Source: an uncultured Burkholderiales bacterium (GTDB lineage: Bacteria > Pseudomonadota > Gammaproteobacteria > Burkholderiales > Burkholderiaceae_C). From it: a stretch of DNA of 64,000 nt. The DNA lies in the NCBI GenBank assembly GCA_903876885.1, contig CAIRBP010000004.1, forward strand, positions 1 to 64,000. The letters are read 5' to 3'. This document shows, one piece after another, positions 25,604-34,419 of this stretch. Position 1 is the first letter of the stretch. Every line of letters starts with the position of its first letter. The notes under the pieces were generated by a model. The model saw nothing but the letters and a program-made list of their open reading frames with translations, did no database searches and had not been told where the DNA came from. The translations under genes were made by a program, and so were the position numbers.

Positions 25604-25647
25604 TTAAAACTCTTCAATTTAAGACTTTGATCTATTACCTAAATCAC

Positions 25648-25669
25648 TTGTTACCTATATGGGTAACAA
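25648..25669. promoter_or_regulatory. Operator candidate between haem lipoprotein operon and ABC transporter
   Basis: TTGTTACC (25648-25655) and GGTAACAA (25662-25669) are perfect 8-base arms around a 6-base spacer. The site lies between divergent genes (starts at 25603 and 25804) and so could control either or both. No TPP-riboswitch-like sequence is visible here. Confidence 0.55.
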
Positions 25670-25803
25670 CCAATTACAAACTGTACCGTTTTATAATCAG
25701 TGGAACTTTGGAAAAAGGCCATTTCAGCCTCATTTTAAGCCTTTAGTTAGTTTTATCTTCATCGAAAGATTTTTCGCCCTTTTCTCAGAAAAAACACACT
25801 TTT

Positions 25804-26835
25804 ATGAAATCTATTATCAACACTTCGCCTCTTAAGAAATACTCAAAGATAAATTCTCTATTTTTAATACTTTCAATATCCATTTCTAGCTTGCTTCCTG
25901 CAAATGCGCAGGATAAAGGAGCAGTTGAGAAGTTTATCTTTATGACTAACTGGTTTCCAGAGGCCGAACACGGGGGATTTTATCAAGCACTTGCGACAGG
26001 TCTTTATAAAAAAAATGGCCTAGATGTCACCATCAAAATGGGGGGCCCGAGCGTAAATGTAATTCAACTCATGGCTGCGGGGCAAGCTGATTGCGTCATG
26101 GGAGGAAGCGATCTACAAATGATTCAGGTTAGAGAGGCAGGAGTCCCAGTTGTTAATGTAGCGGCCATATTTCAAAAAGATCCGCAAGTAATCATCACCC
26201 ACGAGGACGTTACTAATTTAAATCAGCTAAAAACCAAGACCTTATTAATTGTCCCTTTTGCCAGGCAGGGATTTTGGCCTTGGATGAAGACGACATTCGA
26301 TCTCAGAGATGAGCAAACCAAGCCCTATACGTTCAATATACAACCCTTCATATTAGACAAAAATGTAGCACAACAAGGGTATTTAACCTCCGAACCCTAT
26401 TCAATTCAAAAGGCTGGGGGAAAAGCCAATGTATTCTTGCTAAGCGATTTGGGGTATCCAGCATATTCCACAACTATTACTTGCCTGGACAAAACAATCA
26501 CCTCCAGAAAGCAAGCTGTAGCCTCTTTTGTTAAGGCTTCGATTGAGGGCTGGAAAAGCTACCTAATCAATCCAACAGCTGGAAATACCTTAATTAAAAA
26601 AGAAAATCCTGATATGACGGACGACCAGTTGAACTATAGTATTGCAAAGCTTAAAGAAAAAGGCATTATCACAAGCGGTGACGCATCAAAACTAGGAATT
26701 GGAGTTATTACCGATCAGCGTGCAAAAGCCAGTTTCGATATGATGGTTAATTACAAAATTATTGATCCAGCTAAAGTGAAGGCATCTGATACTTACACTA
26801 CTGAGTTTGTAAAAGACTTACGAATTCTTCCTTAA
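25804..26835 (+). CDS. NMT1/THI5-like ABC transporter substrate-binding protein
   Basis: A 343-residue periplasmic binding protein of the NMT1/THI5-SsuA type: signal peptide to about residue 35 (LLPANAQ), then NWFPEAEHGGFYQALATGLYKKNGLDVTI near 49-77, the family's standard opening, and a GQADCVMGGSDL block near 98-109. Proteins of this kind bind pyrimidine precursors of thiamine, riboflavin, sulfonates, phthalates or nitrate/cyanate. The HGGFY segment is closest in style to THI5/RibY-like members. It heads an operon with an ATPase and a permease. No TPP or FMN riboswitch is visible upstream, so a thiamine or flavin role is not supported by regulation. Confidence 0.88.
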   Translation: MKSIINTSPLKKYSKINSLFLILSISISSLLPANAQDKGAVEKFIFMTNWFPEAEHGGFYQALATGLYKKNGLDVTIKMGGPSVNVIQLMAAGQADCVMGGSDLQMIQVREAGVPVVNVAAIFQKDPQVIITHEDVTNLNQLKTKTLLIVPFARQGFWPWMKTTFDLRDEQTKPYTFNIQPFILDKNVAQQGYLTSEPYSIQKAGGKANVFLLSDLGYPAYSTTITCLDKTITSRKQAVASFVKASIEGWKSYLINPTAGNTLIKKENPDMTDDQLNYSIAKLKEKGIITSGDASKLGIGVITDQRAKASFDMMVNYKIIDPAKVKASDTYTTEFVKDLRILP

Positions 26836-26896
26836 ATTTAAAAACTACACATACCTTTAATTAAATACTTCCAACACAAGATACTCAACCGACTTA

Positions 26897-27712
26897 ATGA
26901 AAAAGGTTAACTCCCCCAACACTAATGAATCAGGCGCAGCAGTAGAAGTACGATTGGCCAGCAAAACCTATTCCGACGGTACTAAAGCACTATTGCCTGT
27001 TGATTTAGTTGTCAATCAAGGTGAGTTTTTAAGCCTTCTAGGCCCTTCAGGTTGCGGCAAAAGCACTCTTTTAAAAATGATTGCTGGGCTTATATCGCCT
27101 ACCACTGGGGATATCCAACTGAAAGATAGCCGAGGTATGCTGGAAGGTGGACACGGTACAAATCCCCGTTTATCATTTGTATTCCAGTCACCAACACTTA
27201 TGCCCTGGGCAAATCTTAGGACAAATGTTCGTCTTCCTTTAGATTTAGCTGGAATATCTAAAGATGTTGGCAACGCCAGAGTAGATGAAGTACTTGATAA
27301 GGTAGGGCTTAGTGATTTTGCTAACTCTCTCCCCCGCTCCCTATCTGGGGGTATGCAGATGAGAGCTTCGATAGCAAGAGGTTTGGTTACTCAACCCAAT
27401 ATCCTTTTAATGGATGAACCCTTTGGGGCACTAGATGAGATCACTCGTCATAAACTTGACGCTGATTTATTAGACCTTTGGCAAAAGCAAAACTTAACCA
27501 TAATATTTGTTACTCATTCAATTCATGAAGCCGTATACCTATCTAACAGAGTCATTATGATGGCAGCTAGACCAGGCAGAATTACAGAGGAAATCAAAAT
27601 TGATCAGCCTTACCCGAGAAGTCCGGACTTTATGATGACGCAAGAGTTTATGCAATATGCGCTTGTTTTGCAGCGCAGTTTGCAAAATGCAAGTAATTTA
27701 AATTTTAATTAA
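26897..27712 (+). CDS. ABC transporter ATPase, nitrate/sulfonate/taurine (TauB/SsuB) type
   Basis: A 271-residue ATPase with Walker A GPSGCGKST (49-57), a Q-loop in FVFQSPTLMPWANL, signature SLSGGMQMRASIARGL, Walker B ILLMDEPFGALDE and the switch His in THSIHEAVYLS. The MPWA and GGMQxRA forms are typical of the TauB/SsuB/ThiZ group. It lies 61 bases after the binding-protein gene and 3 bases before the permease gene, so all three form one import system. The signature has Gln-Met-Arg-Ala where Gln-Arg is more common. Confidence 0.92.
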   Translation: MKKVNSPNTNESGAAVEVRLASKTYSDGTKALLPVDLVVNQGEFLSLLGPSGCGKSTLLKMIAGLISPTTGDIQLKDSRGMLEGGHGTNPRLSFVFQSPTLMPWANLRTNVRLPLDLAGISKDVGNARVDEVLDKVGLSDFANSLPRSLSGGMQMRASIARGLVTQPNILLMDEPFGALDEITRHKLDADLLDLWQKQNLTIIFVTHSIHEAVYLSNRVIMMAARPGRITEEIKIDQPYPRSPDFMMTQEFMQYALVLQRSLQNASNLNFN

Positions 27713-27715
27713 TGT

Positions 27716-28519
27716 ATGGATAAATTCTTACACCGCTCTGAAATAATCCAAAGCACTTTAATTCCTTTATTTCTGGGACTAGCCATGCTGACAACATGGC
27801 AGGGGCTAGTCAATTACTTTGACATCGCCCCTTACTTACTACCTAGCCCCATACTTGTATTGAAAACCCTAGTTACAGATTGGAATTTATTGGGTTCTGC
27901 ATTAAAAGTTACCCTTGAGATAACTTTCTTATCATTTTGTTTGGCAGTCTTGATGGGTGTTTTTATATCCTTCATATTTATCCAAAGTCGAACTTTAGAA
28001 AAAGCCTTGTTCCCATATGCAGTCTTACTCCAAGTAACTCCAATCGTTGCAGTTGCCCCCCTAATTATCATTTGGGTTAAAGACACAACTCTTTCTCTAG
28101 TCTTTTGTGCAACCTTAGTCGCGCTCTTTCCAATCATAAGCAATACGACACTAGGGTTAAAAAGTATAGATAACGATCTCTATAGCTACTTTAAGCTACA
28201 AAAAGCTACTCGATTTCAAATATTGTTAAGACTTCGTATTCCAAGCGCACTGCCCTACTTCTTTGGCGGTCTGAGAATCTCAAGTGGGTTAGCACTAATA
28301 GGCGCAGTTGTGGCTGAGTTCGTGGCCGGCACCGGTGGAAGCGGCTCAGGACTCGCGTATCAAATACTTCAAGCTGGTTTTCAACTAAACATTCCGCGAA
28401 TGTTTGCAGCCTTACTTTTAATCACCCTTGCCGGTATTTTACTTTTTACTTTAATGAGTTGGCTAACTCGAATTTCTTTAAAGGGATGGCACTCAAGCGA
28501 ACTAAGTCCCGAGGCCTAG
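27716..28519 (+). CDS. ABC transporter permease, TauC/SsuC type
   Basis: A 267-residue inner-membrane permease with about six helices and the BPD_transp_1 EAA loop near 165-190 (SYFKLQKATRFQILLRLRIPSALPYFFGGLRIS). A conserved GAVVAEFVAGTGGSGSGLAY segment follows near 201-220, as in SsuC/TauC/ThiX proteins. It immediately follows the ATPase gene (3-base gap). A hairpin with a T-rich tail follows the stop codon at 28542-28566, closing the operon. Confidence 0.92.
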   Translation: MDKFLHRSEIIQSTLIPLFLGLAMLTTWQGLVNYFDIAPYLLPSPILVLKTLVTDWNLLGSALKVTLEITFLSFCLAVLMGVFISFIFIQSRTLEKALFPYAVLLQVTPIVAVAPLIIIWVKDTTLSLVFCATLVALFPIISNTTLGLKSIDNDLYSYFKLQKATRFQILLRLRIPSALPYFFGGLRISSGLALIGAVVAEFVAGTGGSGSGLAYQILQAGFQLNIPRMFAALLLITLAGILLFTLMSWLTRISLKGWHSSELSPEA

Positions 28520-28541
28520 AAGCTAATGGATCAAATGAGAA

Positions 28542-28566
28542 AAAATGACGATTCTGTCATTTTCTT
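28542..28566 (+). terminator. Rho-independent terminator of the NMT1-type ABC operon
   Basis: AAAATGAC (28542-28549) and GTCATTTT (28556-28563) form a perfect 8-base stem with a 6-base loop, ending in TTTTCTT. It lies 22 bases after the permease stop codon. Confidence 0.6.
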
Positions 28567-28635
28567 AAAAGTAATGAAAAATGATTTTTAACCAGAACTT
28601 AGAATCGAACTTAAATTAATTTAATCAACAGCATC

Positions 28636-29325
28636 ATGACAAGCTTATTATTGGTAGAAGATGAGAAAAAAATAGCTGATTTTGTAATACTCGGATTGCA
28701 AAGCGAAGGCTATGAAGTTACACACATGAGTGACGGCGTAAGTGGACTTGAAGCAATTCTAAATTCAACCTATGACTTAGTATTGTTAGACATCATGCTT
28801 CCGGGAAAGCCTGGTACGGAAGTTTTACAAAGTATGCGTGATAGTAGCATCAAAACTCCCGTGATCATGCTTACAGCAAAATCCGAACTCACAGATAAAC
28901 TACTCGGATTCAAACTAGGAGCAGATGATTATTTGGCAAAGCCATTCTTCATGGAGGAACTAACAGCTCGTTGCAAGGCACTACTCAATAGAAATCAAAA
29001 TACAAATACTGAAGCAATAACAGTAGGTGAGCTAACTCTTGACAAAATTACGCGTCGGGTTAACTGGCGCGAACGCTCGATGATTCTTAGTCAACGCGAA
29101 TTCACGCTTTTAGAATACTTAATGCGCTCACCTGGTAATGTTTTTTCTAGGCAACAAATCATGCAATTTGTATGGGGAATAGACTTTAATACTCAAACTA
29201 ATATTGTTGACGTTTGTATTCAAAGGATCAGGCGCAAATTAGTCAATACAGAAAAAGATGATCTTAGCGATTTCCCAATCGAATCAATAAGAGGTATTGG
29301 ATACAAAATCAAAAAGAGTGACTAA
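28636..29325 (+). CDS. OmpR/PhoB-family response regulator (CusR/PfeR style)
   Basis: A 229-residue response regulator. Receiver residues are Glu8/Asp9, phospho-acceptor Asp52 in LLDIMLPGKPG, and Lys102 in AKPF. The winged-helix domain starts near 128 and ends with ESIRGIGYKI. The stop codon overlaps the start of the kinase by one base (TAATG), so they are co-translated. The AT-rich base composition differs from most of the window. The outer-membrane MipA-type gene and MgtC-type gene downstream are likely candidates for its regulon, as mipA/ompV genes often sit next to such systems. Confidence 0.93.
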   Translation: MTSLLLVEDEKKIADFVILGLQSEGYEVTHMSDGVSGLEAILNSTYDLVLLDIMLPGKPGTEVLQSMRDSSIKTPVIMLTAKSELTDKLLGFKLGADDYLAKPFFMEELTARCKALLNRNQNTNTEAITVGELTLDKITRRVNWRERSMILSQREFTLLEYLMRSPGNVFSRQQIMQFVWGIDFNTQTNIVDVCIQRIRRKLVNTEKDDLSDFPIESIRGIGYKIKKSD

Positions 29326-30683
29326 TGAATAAGTCATTCAAATTGCATGTAATGCTACAAATATTAATATTATTTGTAATTTATTTATTTGTAAACAGAC
29401 TATACGCACAATACCTTGCATATGAATTTATTCAAGACAAAGTTAATTTAGAACTTTTGAATCTTGTAGAAAGTCAAGACACATTTACCCTTAATTCAAC
29501 TGAATCAAAAACAAAATTTTTCTCAAACACAAGGCTTAATTCTCTTGTTAAATGCTCAACCACCCATCGTTTAACTAGCGACCTTTGCGAGGAGTTTAAA
29601 AATCCATCTATAGATTGGACTCAAACTGAAACAGTTAAATCAGAGTCAATAAAATTTGGTAAACATTCGTTTAACGGAGTTACATGGAAAATAGTTCATA
29701 AAAAAAATAACTTAGTCGATGATTATCTAGCTGTTGACGAATCTGAAATAAATTTGATTCTCGAACAAACTTGGGAGATCCGGGACTACGTACAGAGTCG
29801 AATTTATCTATTCATGATCACTTTACTCGTTATTTTTAGCTACTATTTATCTAACCATATTGTAAAAATAATAAATAAAGCAAAAAAATACATTAGCAAT
29901 ACTGATATTAAAAATTTAAGTGAAATTCCAAGTTCTCCAGCAATTTATACAGAATTTCAGCCTTTCATTGACGTATTTAATGATTTAAGGGTCCGGCTTA
30001 AAACTAGTTTTGAACAGGCCTCTAGATTTTCTTCCGACGCCTCCCACGAACTTAAGACTCCACTGACCATTCTCAGAGGATATGCAGAGCGGGGAGTAAA
30101 AACCTCAAAAGACGGATCTAACGAACAAATTCAATTTATCCTTATGGCGGAGGAAATCGGTCGACTTATCAATATCACCGACAAATTGCTGATCCTTGCC
30201 CGCTCAGATGCAGGTCGCCTGGAGATAACCCCCTCATTAGTCAATCTGACTGACGTATTTGAACAGTTAGCTAGTGACGCAGAAACAATCAATCCGGATC
30301 TTAGAATTTCTACAAATATTCAGAAAAAAATAAATTGGAAATGTGATCCCCAACTTATTCACCAACTCATTTACAACCTTTACTCAAACGCTTTTAAATA
30401 CAACACTGTGAACGGATGGATCCACTTTGAATTGACTTTAGTAAATCATGAATTGACCATGGCAGTAATAAATTCTTCGGTTAATGTGCCCAAGGATTTA
30501 TCAGACAAGGCATTTGACCGCTTTTACCGAGGTGATGAGTCCCACACTCGCAAGATCGAAGGTACCGGCCTTGGTCTTAGTCTTTGCAAGGAGATCGCAA
30601 AAATTCATGGCGGTGAGTTAAGCCTAGAGGTCAATGCGAAGCAAGAGGTCAGTGCAAAATTTACCGTTAAAGTCAAAGATTAA
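29325..30683 (+). CDS. Sensor histidine kinase (heavy-metal/CusS-like architecture)
   Basis: A 452-residue inner-membrane histidine kinase. Membrane helices are at about 10-28 and 160-178, with a periplasmic region of about 130 residues containing two Cys (77 and 88) that might bridge or bind a ligand. The phospho-acceptor is His241 in SDASHELKTPLT. The ATPase part has the N box (NLYSNAFKYN) and GTGLGLSLCKEIA. The G1 box lacks the usual Asp-x-Gly and reads INSSVNVPKDL, resembling the NPGxxIP form of CusS-type kinases. DNA in the first two thirds is noticeably AT-rich, with many AAA and ATA codons, which hints at acquisition or weak selection. Confidence 0.9.
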   Translation: MNKSFKLHVMLQILILFVIYLFVNRLYAQYLAYEFIQDKVNLELLNLVESQDTFTLNSTESKTKFFSNTRLNSLVKCSTTHRLTSDLCEEFKNPSIDWTQTETVKSESIKFGKHSFNGVTWKIVHKKNNLVDDYLAVDESEINLILEQTWEIRDYVQSRIYLFMITLLVIFSYYLSNHIVKIINKAKKYISNTDIKNLSEIPSSPAIYTEFQPFIDVFNDLRVRLKTSFEQASRFSSDASHELKTPLTILRGYAERGVKTSKDGSNEQIQFILMAEEIGRLINITDKLLILARSDAGRLEITPSLVNLTDVFEQLASDAETINPDLRISTNIQKKINWKCDPQLIHQLIYNLYSNAFKYNTVNGWIHFELTLVNHELTMAVINSSVNVPKDLSDKAFDRFYRGDESHTRKIEGTGLGLSLCKEIAKIHGGELSLEVNAKQEVSAKFTVKVKD

Positions 30684-30809
30684 CCCTGTAAGCCGATCCG
30701 CTATTCGGATAATTTTGGAATTAGTCAGAGGTTTAGCATATGAATTTCTTTTAAATTCCTCTTCCAAGATATCAAAATTTAGCTCCAGTTGCGTGCTATA
30801 TTCTGCGGC

Positions 30810-31580
30810 ATGCGGAAATTACTTCTTAAACTGACACTTTTTGTTGGTATTTGCTCATTACCTTGTTGGGCATGTGCCGACTCGACCCAGGATTCAGCGC
30901 CCAGTGGCTTATCTGGGGATATCGGATTATCCGTTTATTCTCAAAATGCATTCACTCAGGGTAATACTCATACAGTTGATTTGCTTCCCTACGCATATTT
31001 TGACTACGGTAGATTTTTTGCAAGGATTGATACTTTTGGCATTAAAACCGTTCCTGTTGCATATGGCAATTTAGAAATAGTCACTAGATACGAAACCGAG
31101 GGCTTTAAACCTAAAGGTGGGGCTTATAGCCAAATTAACCAACGTGATTCTCCTATCCCTTTGGGGCTAGGTACATTTCAACTAACGCCAATTGGAGCTT
31201 TCTTTTTGTATGCGTTTGAAGACGTTACTAAATCAAAAGGAAAAATAGTTGAATTCACATACGCTGCTGAAGTTGATTTACCGTCAAGCATCAAAATTTA
31301 CCCACTTCTTGGTTTTGACTACAAGGACAAGCGGTACTTAAACTATTTCTACGGTGTATCTTCGAATGAGTCGCAAATCTCTGGAATTAATTCTTACTCG
31401 CCCAGTGACGGCATCTCCCCCTTTGCAGGCCTGATCATAGAAGTCCCTCTCGGCGGGCACTGGATACTAAACACTTTTATGAGACAAAAATGGCTAGCTT
31501 CTACTATTGTTAATAGTCCACTCGTTACTGAACGACGTGTGGACAATATATTTACAAGTTTAAGCTATCGTTTCGAATAA
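30810..31580 (+). CDS. MipA/OmpV family outer-membrane protein
   Basis: About 256 residues, starting at MRKLLLKLTLF with a signal peptide ending near CWACA. The mature part alternates hydrophobic and polar residues and contains the MipA-style segments LPYAYFDYGRFFARIDTFGIK, KGGAYSQINQRDSPIPLGLGT and a final FTSLSYRFE. It ends in a beta-strand with Arg-Phe before the last Glu. MipA/OmpV proteins are outer-membrane barrels reported as scaffolds for MltA or as osmotic/antibiotic-induced proteins. It lies 126 bases after the kinase gene on the same strand, a typical position for a target of the two-component system. The ATG at 30810 is preferred over a TTG seven codons upstream. Confidence 0.82.
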   Translation: MRKLLLKLTLFVGICSLPCWACADSTQDSAPSGLSGDIGLSVYSQNAFTQGNTHTVDLLPYAYFDYGRFFARIDTFGIKTVPVAYGNLEIVTRYETEGFKPKGGAYSQINQRDSPIPLGLGTFQLTPIGAFFLYAFEDVTKSKGKIVEFTYAAEVDLPSSIKIYPLLGFDYKDKRYLNYFYGVSSNESQISGINSYSPSDGISPFAGLIIEVPLGGHWILNTFMRQKWLASTIVNSPLVTERRVDNIFTSLSYRFE

Positions 31581-31608
31581 AAATTAATTAATCAAGAGGA
31601 CTACTAAT

Positions 31609-32874
31609 ATGCATGATTTCTCATGGATTCCCCATCAAGGCATGCAGATACTTTTTGTTTTTTTTCTAACGTTCATCATTGGATTAGAACGTGAAGCCAA
31701 AAAACAAAATGATGACCATATCTCATTTGGAGGTGTTCGCACCTATCCACTCATTGGATTAATTGGATTTTCAATTGGTGCAGTGTCTGAGGGAGATTTA
31801 GCCCTACTAGCAGTTGGTCTTGCTGTTATAGCGCTCTTTTTATTAATGTCCTTTTGGCACAAACTCAATACTTCGGGTTATTCAGGAATCACTACCTACA
31901 TGGCGGCGCTTTCTACATATGTCATCGGCATTAGCATCTACAAAGATTTGTTTTGGATAGCGGCAACACTAACAGTCATAAACGTATTGCTTCTTGAACT
32001 TAAGGAGGGTCTAGAGCAATTAGCCAAGAGAATTGATGAAGGCGAAATCCTCACTTTTGCGAAGTTTTTGATGTTACTGGCTGTCATACTTCCTTTATTA
32101 CCAAATGAGTCATTTACCCGGTTTCAAATAGATCCCTTTAAAATTTGGTTGGTTGTCGTGGCTGTCAGCGCTGTCTCTTACGGCAGTTACGTTCTACAAA
32201 AACTCTCCAAAGGTGCTAAGGGGCTGCTTTTGACAGCCCTACTAGGTGGTCTGTATTCATCAACCGTAACAACTATAGCATTGGCCAGGAAATCACAAGA
32301 GGAAGATGCTCCCAAATTAATTTCAGGGGTTATTTTGATGGCTTCCGGAATGATGTACCTAAGGGTTATCGTCTTATTAGCTTTATTCAATCCAGTCATC
32401 ATGCATATCCTATGGGTACCTTTCTTGGGCTTAGCACTTCTATCCCTTGTAGGTGGTTATGCTTGGTCGCGTCTTGGCGAAGTAAGGATTGGAGAGGTTC
32501 AACATGAATCCAAAGCTCGTAATCCACTTGAAATTCGTTCGGGGCTGGTTTTCGCCATGCTCTTTGTTGTAATGCTGATCGTCACAAACCTAGCAATCGA
32601 ATACCTTGGCAACAACGGCGTTTATACGCTTGGTTTGATCATGGGTGTCGCAGATGTTGACCCCTTCATAATGGGTCTAACTCAATCCGTTCCCACCTTA
32701 ACGCCAGGCACAGTTGCCTCTGTTGGAATATTGATAGCTACATCTAGCAACAACGCAGCCAAGGGCTTTTATGCTTTCACACTGGCAAGCAAAGAAACAG
32801 CAAAAACAAGTTTGCTACTACTTCTAGGGTTAGCCCTTGCAGGATTAGTCCCAGCTTTATTTCTTGCGCTTTAA
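31609..32874 (+). CDS. MgtC/SapB-DUF4010 family membrane protein
   Basis: A 421-residue polytopic membrane protein. The N-terminal 130 residues match MgtC/SapB, with FIIGLEREAKKQND near 21-34 and GGVRTYPLIGLIG near 42-54. The remainder is the DUF4010 domain, with SGVILMASGMMYLR near 229-242 and the conserved GVADVDPFIMGL near 341-352. Members are about 400-420 residues long and of unknown function, with loose ties to Mg2+ or acid stress. It starts 28 bases after the MipA-type gene with a recognisable GAGGA upstream, so the two are probably co-transcribed under the two-component system. Confidence 0.85.
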   Translation: MHDFSWIPHQGMQILFVFFLTFIIGLEREAKKQNDDHISFGGVRTYPLIGLIGFSIGAVSEGDLALLAVGLAVIALFLLMSFWHKLNTSGYSGITTYMAALSTYVIGISIYKDLFWIAATLTVINVLLLELKEGLEQLAKRIDEGEILTFAKFLMLLAVILPLLPNESFTRFQIDPFKIWLVVVAVSAVSYGSYVLQKLSKGAKGLLLTALLGGLYSSTVTTIALARKSQEEDAPKLISGVILMASGMMYLRVIVLLALFNPVIMHILWVPFLGLALLSLVGGYAWSRLGEVRIGEVQHESKARNPLEIRSGLVFAMLFVVMLIVTNLAIEYLGNNGVYTLGLIMGVADVDPFIMGLTQSVPTLTPGTVASVGILIATSSNNAAKGFYAFTLASKETAKTSLLLLLGLALAGLVPALFLAL

Positions 32875-32888
32875 CCGAACAAGCTATT

Positions 32889-32915
32889 TAAACTGATTTA
32901 GCTATATTCAGTTTA
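32889..32915. terminator. AT-rich bidirectional hairpin between convergent genes
   Basis: TAAACTGA and TCAGTTTA form an 8-base stem between the MgtC-type gene and the convergent DUF6152 gene, overlapping the latter's stop codon. The stem is AT-rich and therefore weak. Confidence 0.35.
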
Positions 32916-33377
32916 TTTATCTTGAACTTCATCGATGTTAGGTCTTTCAGCAGCGCGTATATTTGCTGTGAATACTTGACCTGTCTCTGACAATACAAGC
33001 TTTTTTAAGGCCCCGCCTTTGCCCTTAGATGGGTCTCTCAGCGGGCTAAAGCTTACGGATACTTTATCACCCGCTTTTACTGCGTTACGAGTCCAGCCAT
33101 CACGGACTAGATTTCCGGGACTGGTCATCTCCATTAACCACAAAGAGGCCTCTTCCTTGCCCTCACTGCCATTAATAAAAATCGCAACGTGGGGATTTGT
33201 CCATTGCACCTCTTTGACAACTCCCGTTATCGTCACGCTCTTGCTATGGTCAAACATCGCCGTGGAGTGGTGCGCATAAACAGTTGATTCAGGGATCAAT
33301 AAAGTTGCAGTAAGCGAAATTAAGCTCGTCATAAATAGACGTATAAATTCATTACCAAAATTTAAAGATGATTTCAA
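32913..33377 (-). CDS. DUF6152 family exported protein
   Basis: A 154-residue protein with a signal peptide ending at VYAHH; the mature protein starts with HHSTAMFD, then KSVTITGVVKEVQWTNPHVAIFI, the typical DUF6152 beginning, and VKAGDKVSVSFSPLRDPSKGKGGALKK. The fold is likely a small OB-like beta-barrel, with conserved N-terminal His-His after cleavage that could bind a metal (inference). The start is TTG at 33377, supported by AAAGGA six bases upstream. It is the last gene of a minus-strand cluster with a secreted protein and two membrane proteins. The family is uncharacterised. Confidence 0.78.
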   Translation of the reverse strand: MKSSLNFGNEFIRLFMTSLISLTATLLIPESTVYAHHSTAMFDHSKSVTITGVVKEVQWTNPHVAIFINGSEGKEEASLWLMEMTSPGNLVRDGWTRNAVKAGDKVSVSFSPLRDPSKGKGGALKKLVLSETGQVFTANIRAAERPNIDEVQDK

Positions 33378-33395
33378 TTGAGTTCCTTTAAAAAT

Positions 33396-34256
33396 TTATT
33401 TAGGTGGGATACGGTTACCACCAATATCGTGTTCTATTTTCTCAAAAATCTGCCACCCGTCTTTAGTAACTCTTGGCGCGACATATCCCTCCTCACAAGT
33501 TCCTTCAACAATATCGAATTTACGTGCTCTTTGTCTAAAGAAAATTCGAGTTGTTTTCCAAGGCTTGGTCAATACATTAGGAGCAATAATTTCTAAGTCG
33601 TCATGTAATATATCTTTTGCAGCAAGGTGGATTCGCTCAATCACGTGTAAATCGCCGTTATTTGGCACTCCCTCAGCCTCTGTTATTGCGAGATAAGCCT
33701 GGGGTAGGATACCAACTGTATCCACCACTAAGGTATCCCCCTCCCACCGACCAATCGAGTGTCCATGGAAGGTAGGATCAGGATCTGCAGGGTGATCACG
33801 GCCATCTGTGTAAATTCGCCGAATGCGGTTACCATCTGACTCCCCAAGCATAGTGACACGACCTGGGGTAAATAATATCTCCATGGAATTATGAGTGATC
33901 AGCATCCAAGAAGGCATGGCCTCTGGTAAGCACCCCCAAAATACTAAAAAGGGACGACCCTCTCGGTCCTCTTTAAATTGGTGCTCGATTAGGGCTGCAG
34001 CCTTAGCGTTCCAAGGCGGAGGATTTGTTTTAACTTGTAAATCCTGATCAGAGACTTTGGGATTCCAAACACCGGACCAGTCTGGCAGATTCGATAAATC
34101 AGACCAATCTTTAGCTGTAGGGGCCGGATTCATAACCAGTTTCTCGGCCGCTGAGGATGGTGTAATTAAACAAAGGGCTATCGCAGCGGAAGTGCAAAAA
34201 ATCAGAAAAGCCTGTTTTAGAAAATGGTCTACACAAAAATAAAATTTCAAACGCAT
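33396..34256 (-). CDS. Exported protein of an uncharacterised family with WEGDTLVVDT motif
   Basis: About 286 residues with a signal peptide (to about residue 33, AAIALCLITPSSAAE). The mature part has LPDWSGVWNPK, CLPEAMPSWM, the block RIRRIYTDGRDHPADPDPTFHG and HSIGRWEGDTLVVDTVG, then a C-terminal ARKFDIVEGTCEEGY. I know this motif set from a large uncharacterised family of secreted proteins in Acidobacteria and Alphaproteobacteria, and DUF6152 genes often accompany it. No activity is known; the Asp/His-rich centre suggests a metal- or substrate-binding pocket. Start chosen at 34256 (MRLKFYF) because the upstream part of the frame is a poor signal peptide. Confidence 0.65.
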   Translation of the reverse strand: MRLKFYFCVDHFLKQAFLIFCTSAAIALCLITPSSAAEKLVMNPAPTAKDWSDLSNLPDWSGVWNPKVSDQDLQVKTNPPPWNAKAAALIEHQFKEDREGRPFLVFWGCLPEAMPSWMLITHNSMEILFTPGRVTMLGESDGNRIRRIYTDGRDHPADPDPTFHGHSIGRWEGDTLVVDTVGILPQAYLAITEAEGVPNNGDLHVIERIHLAAKDILHDDLEIIAPNVLTKPWKTTRIFFRQRARKFDIVEGTCEEGYVAPRVTKDGWQIFEKIEHDIGGNRIPPK

Positions 34257-34419
34257 CTCCAATTTAGAGGTTGATGTAATTTCAAAGTTCAAAAGCCTCA
34301 AAATTAAAAAATCAAACACAAGTTCTAAAGAATTTAAATTTTAAAACCAGTTGAAATTATCCTCACCTGACACTTACCCGTAGAAAAATGACATTTGAAT
34401 GTAAAGTTAACCAGGGTTA

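Noticed and set aside
25604-25803. Possible TPP or FMN riboswitch ahead of the NMT1-type importer
   Set aside because: I looked for the conserved CUGAGA/ACCUG-type cores and found none; only the short palindrome at 25648-25669 is present.
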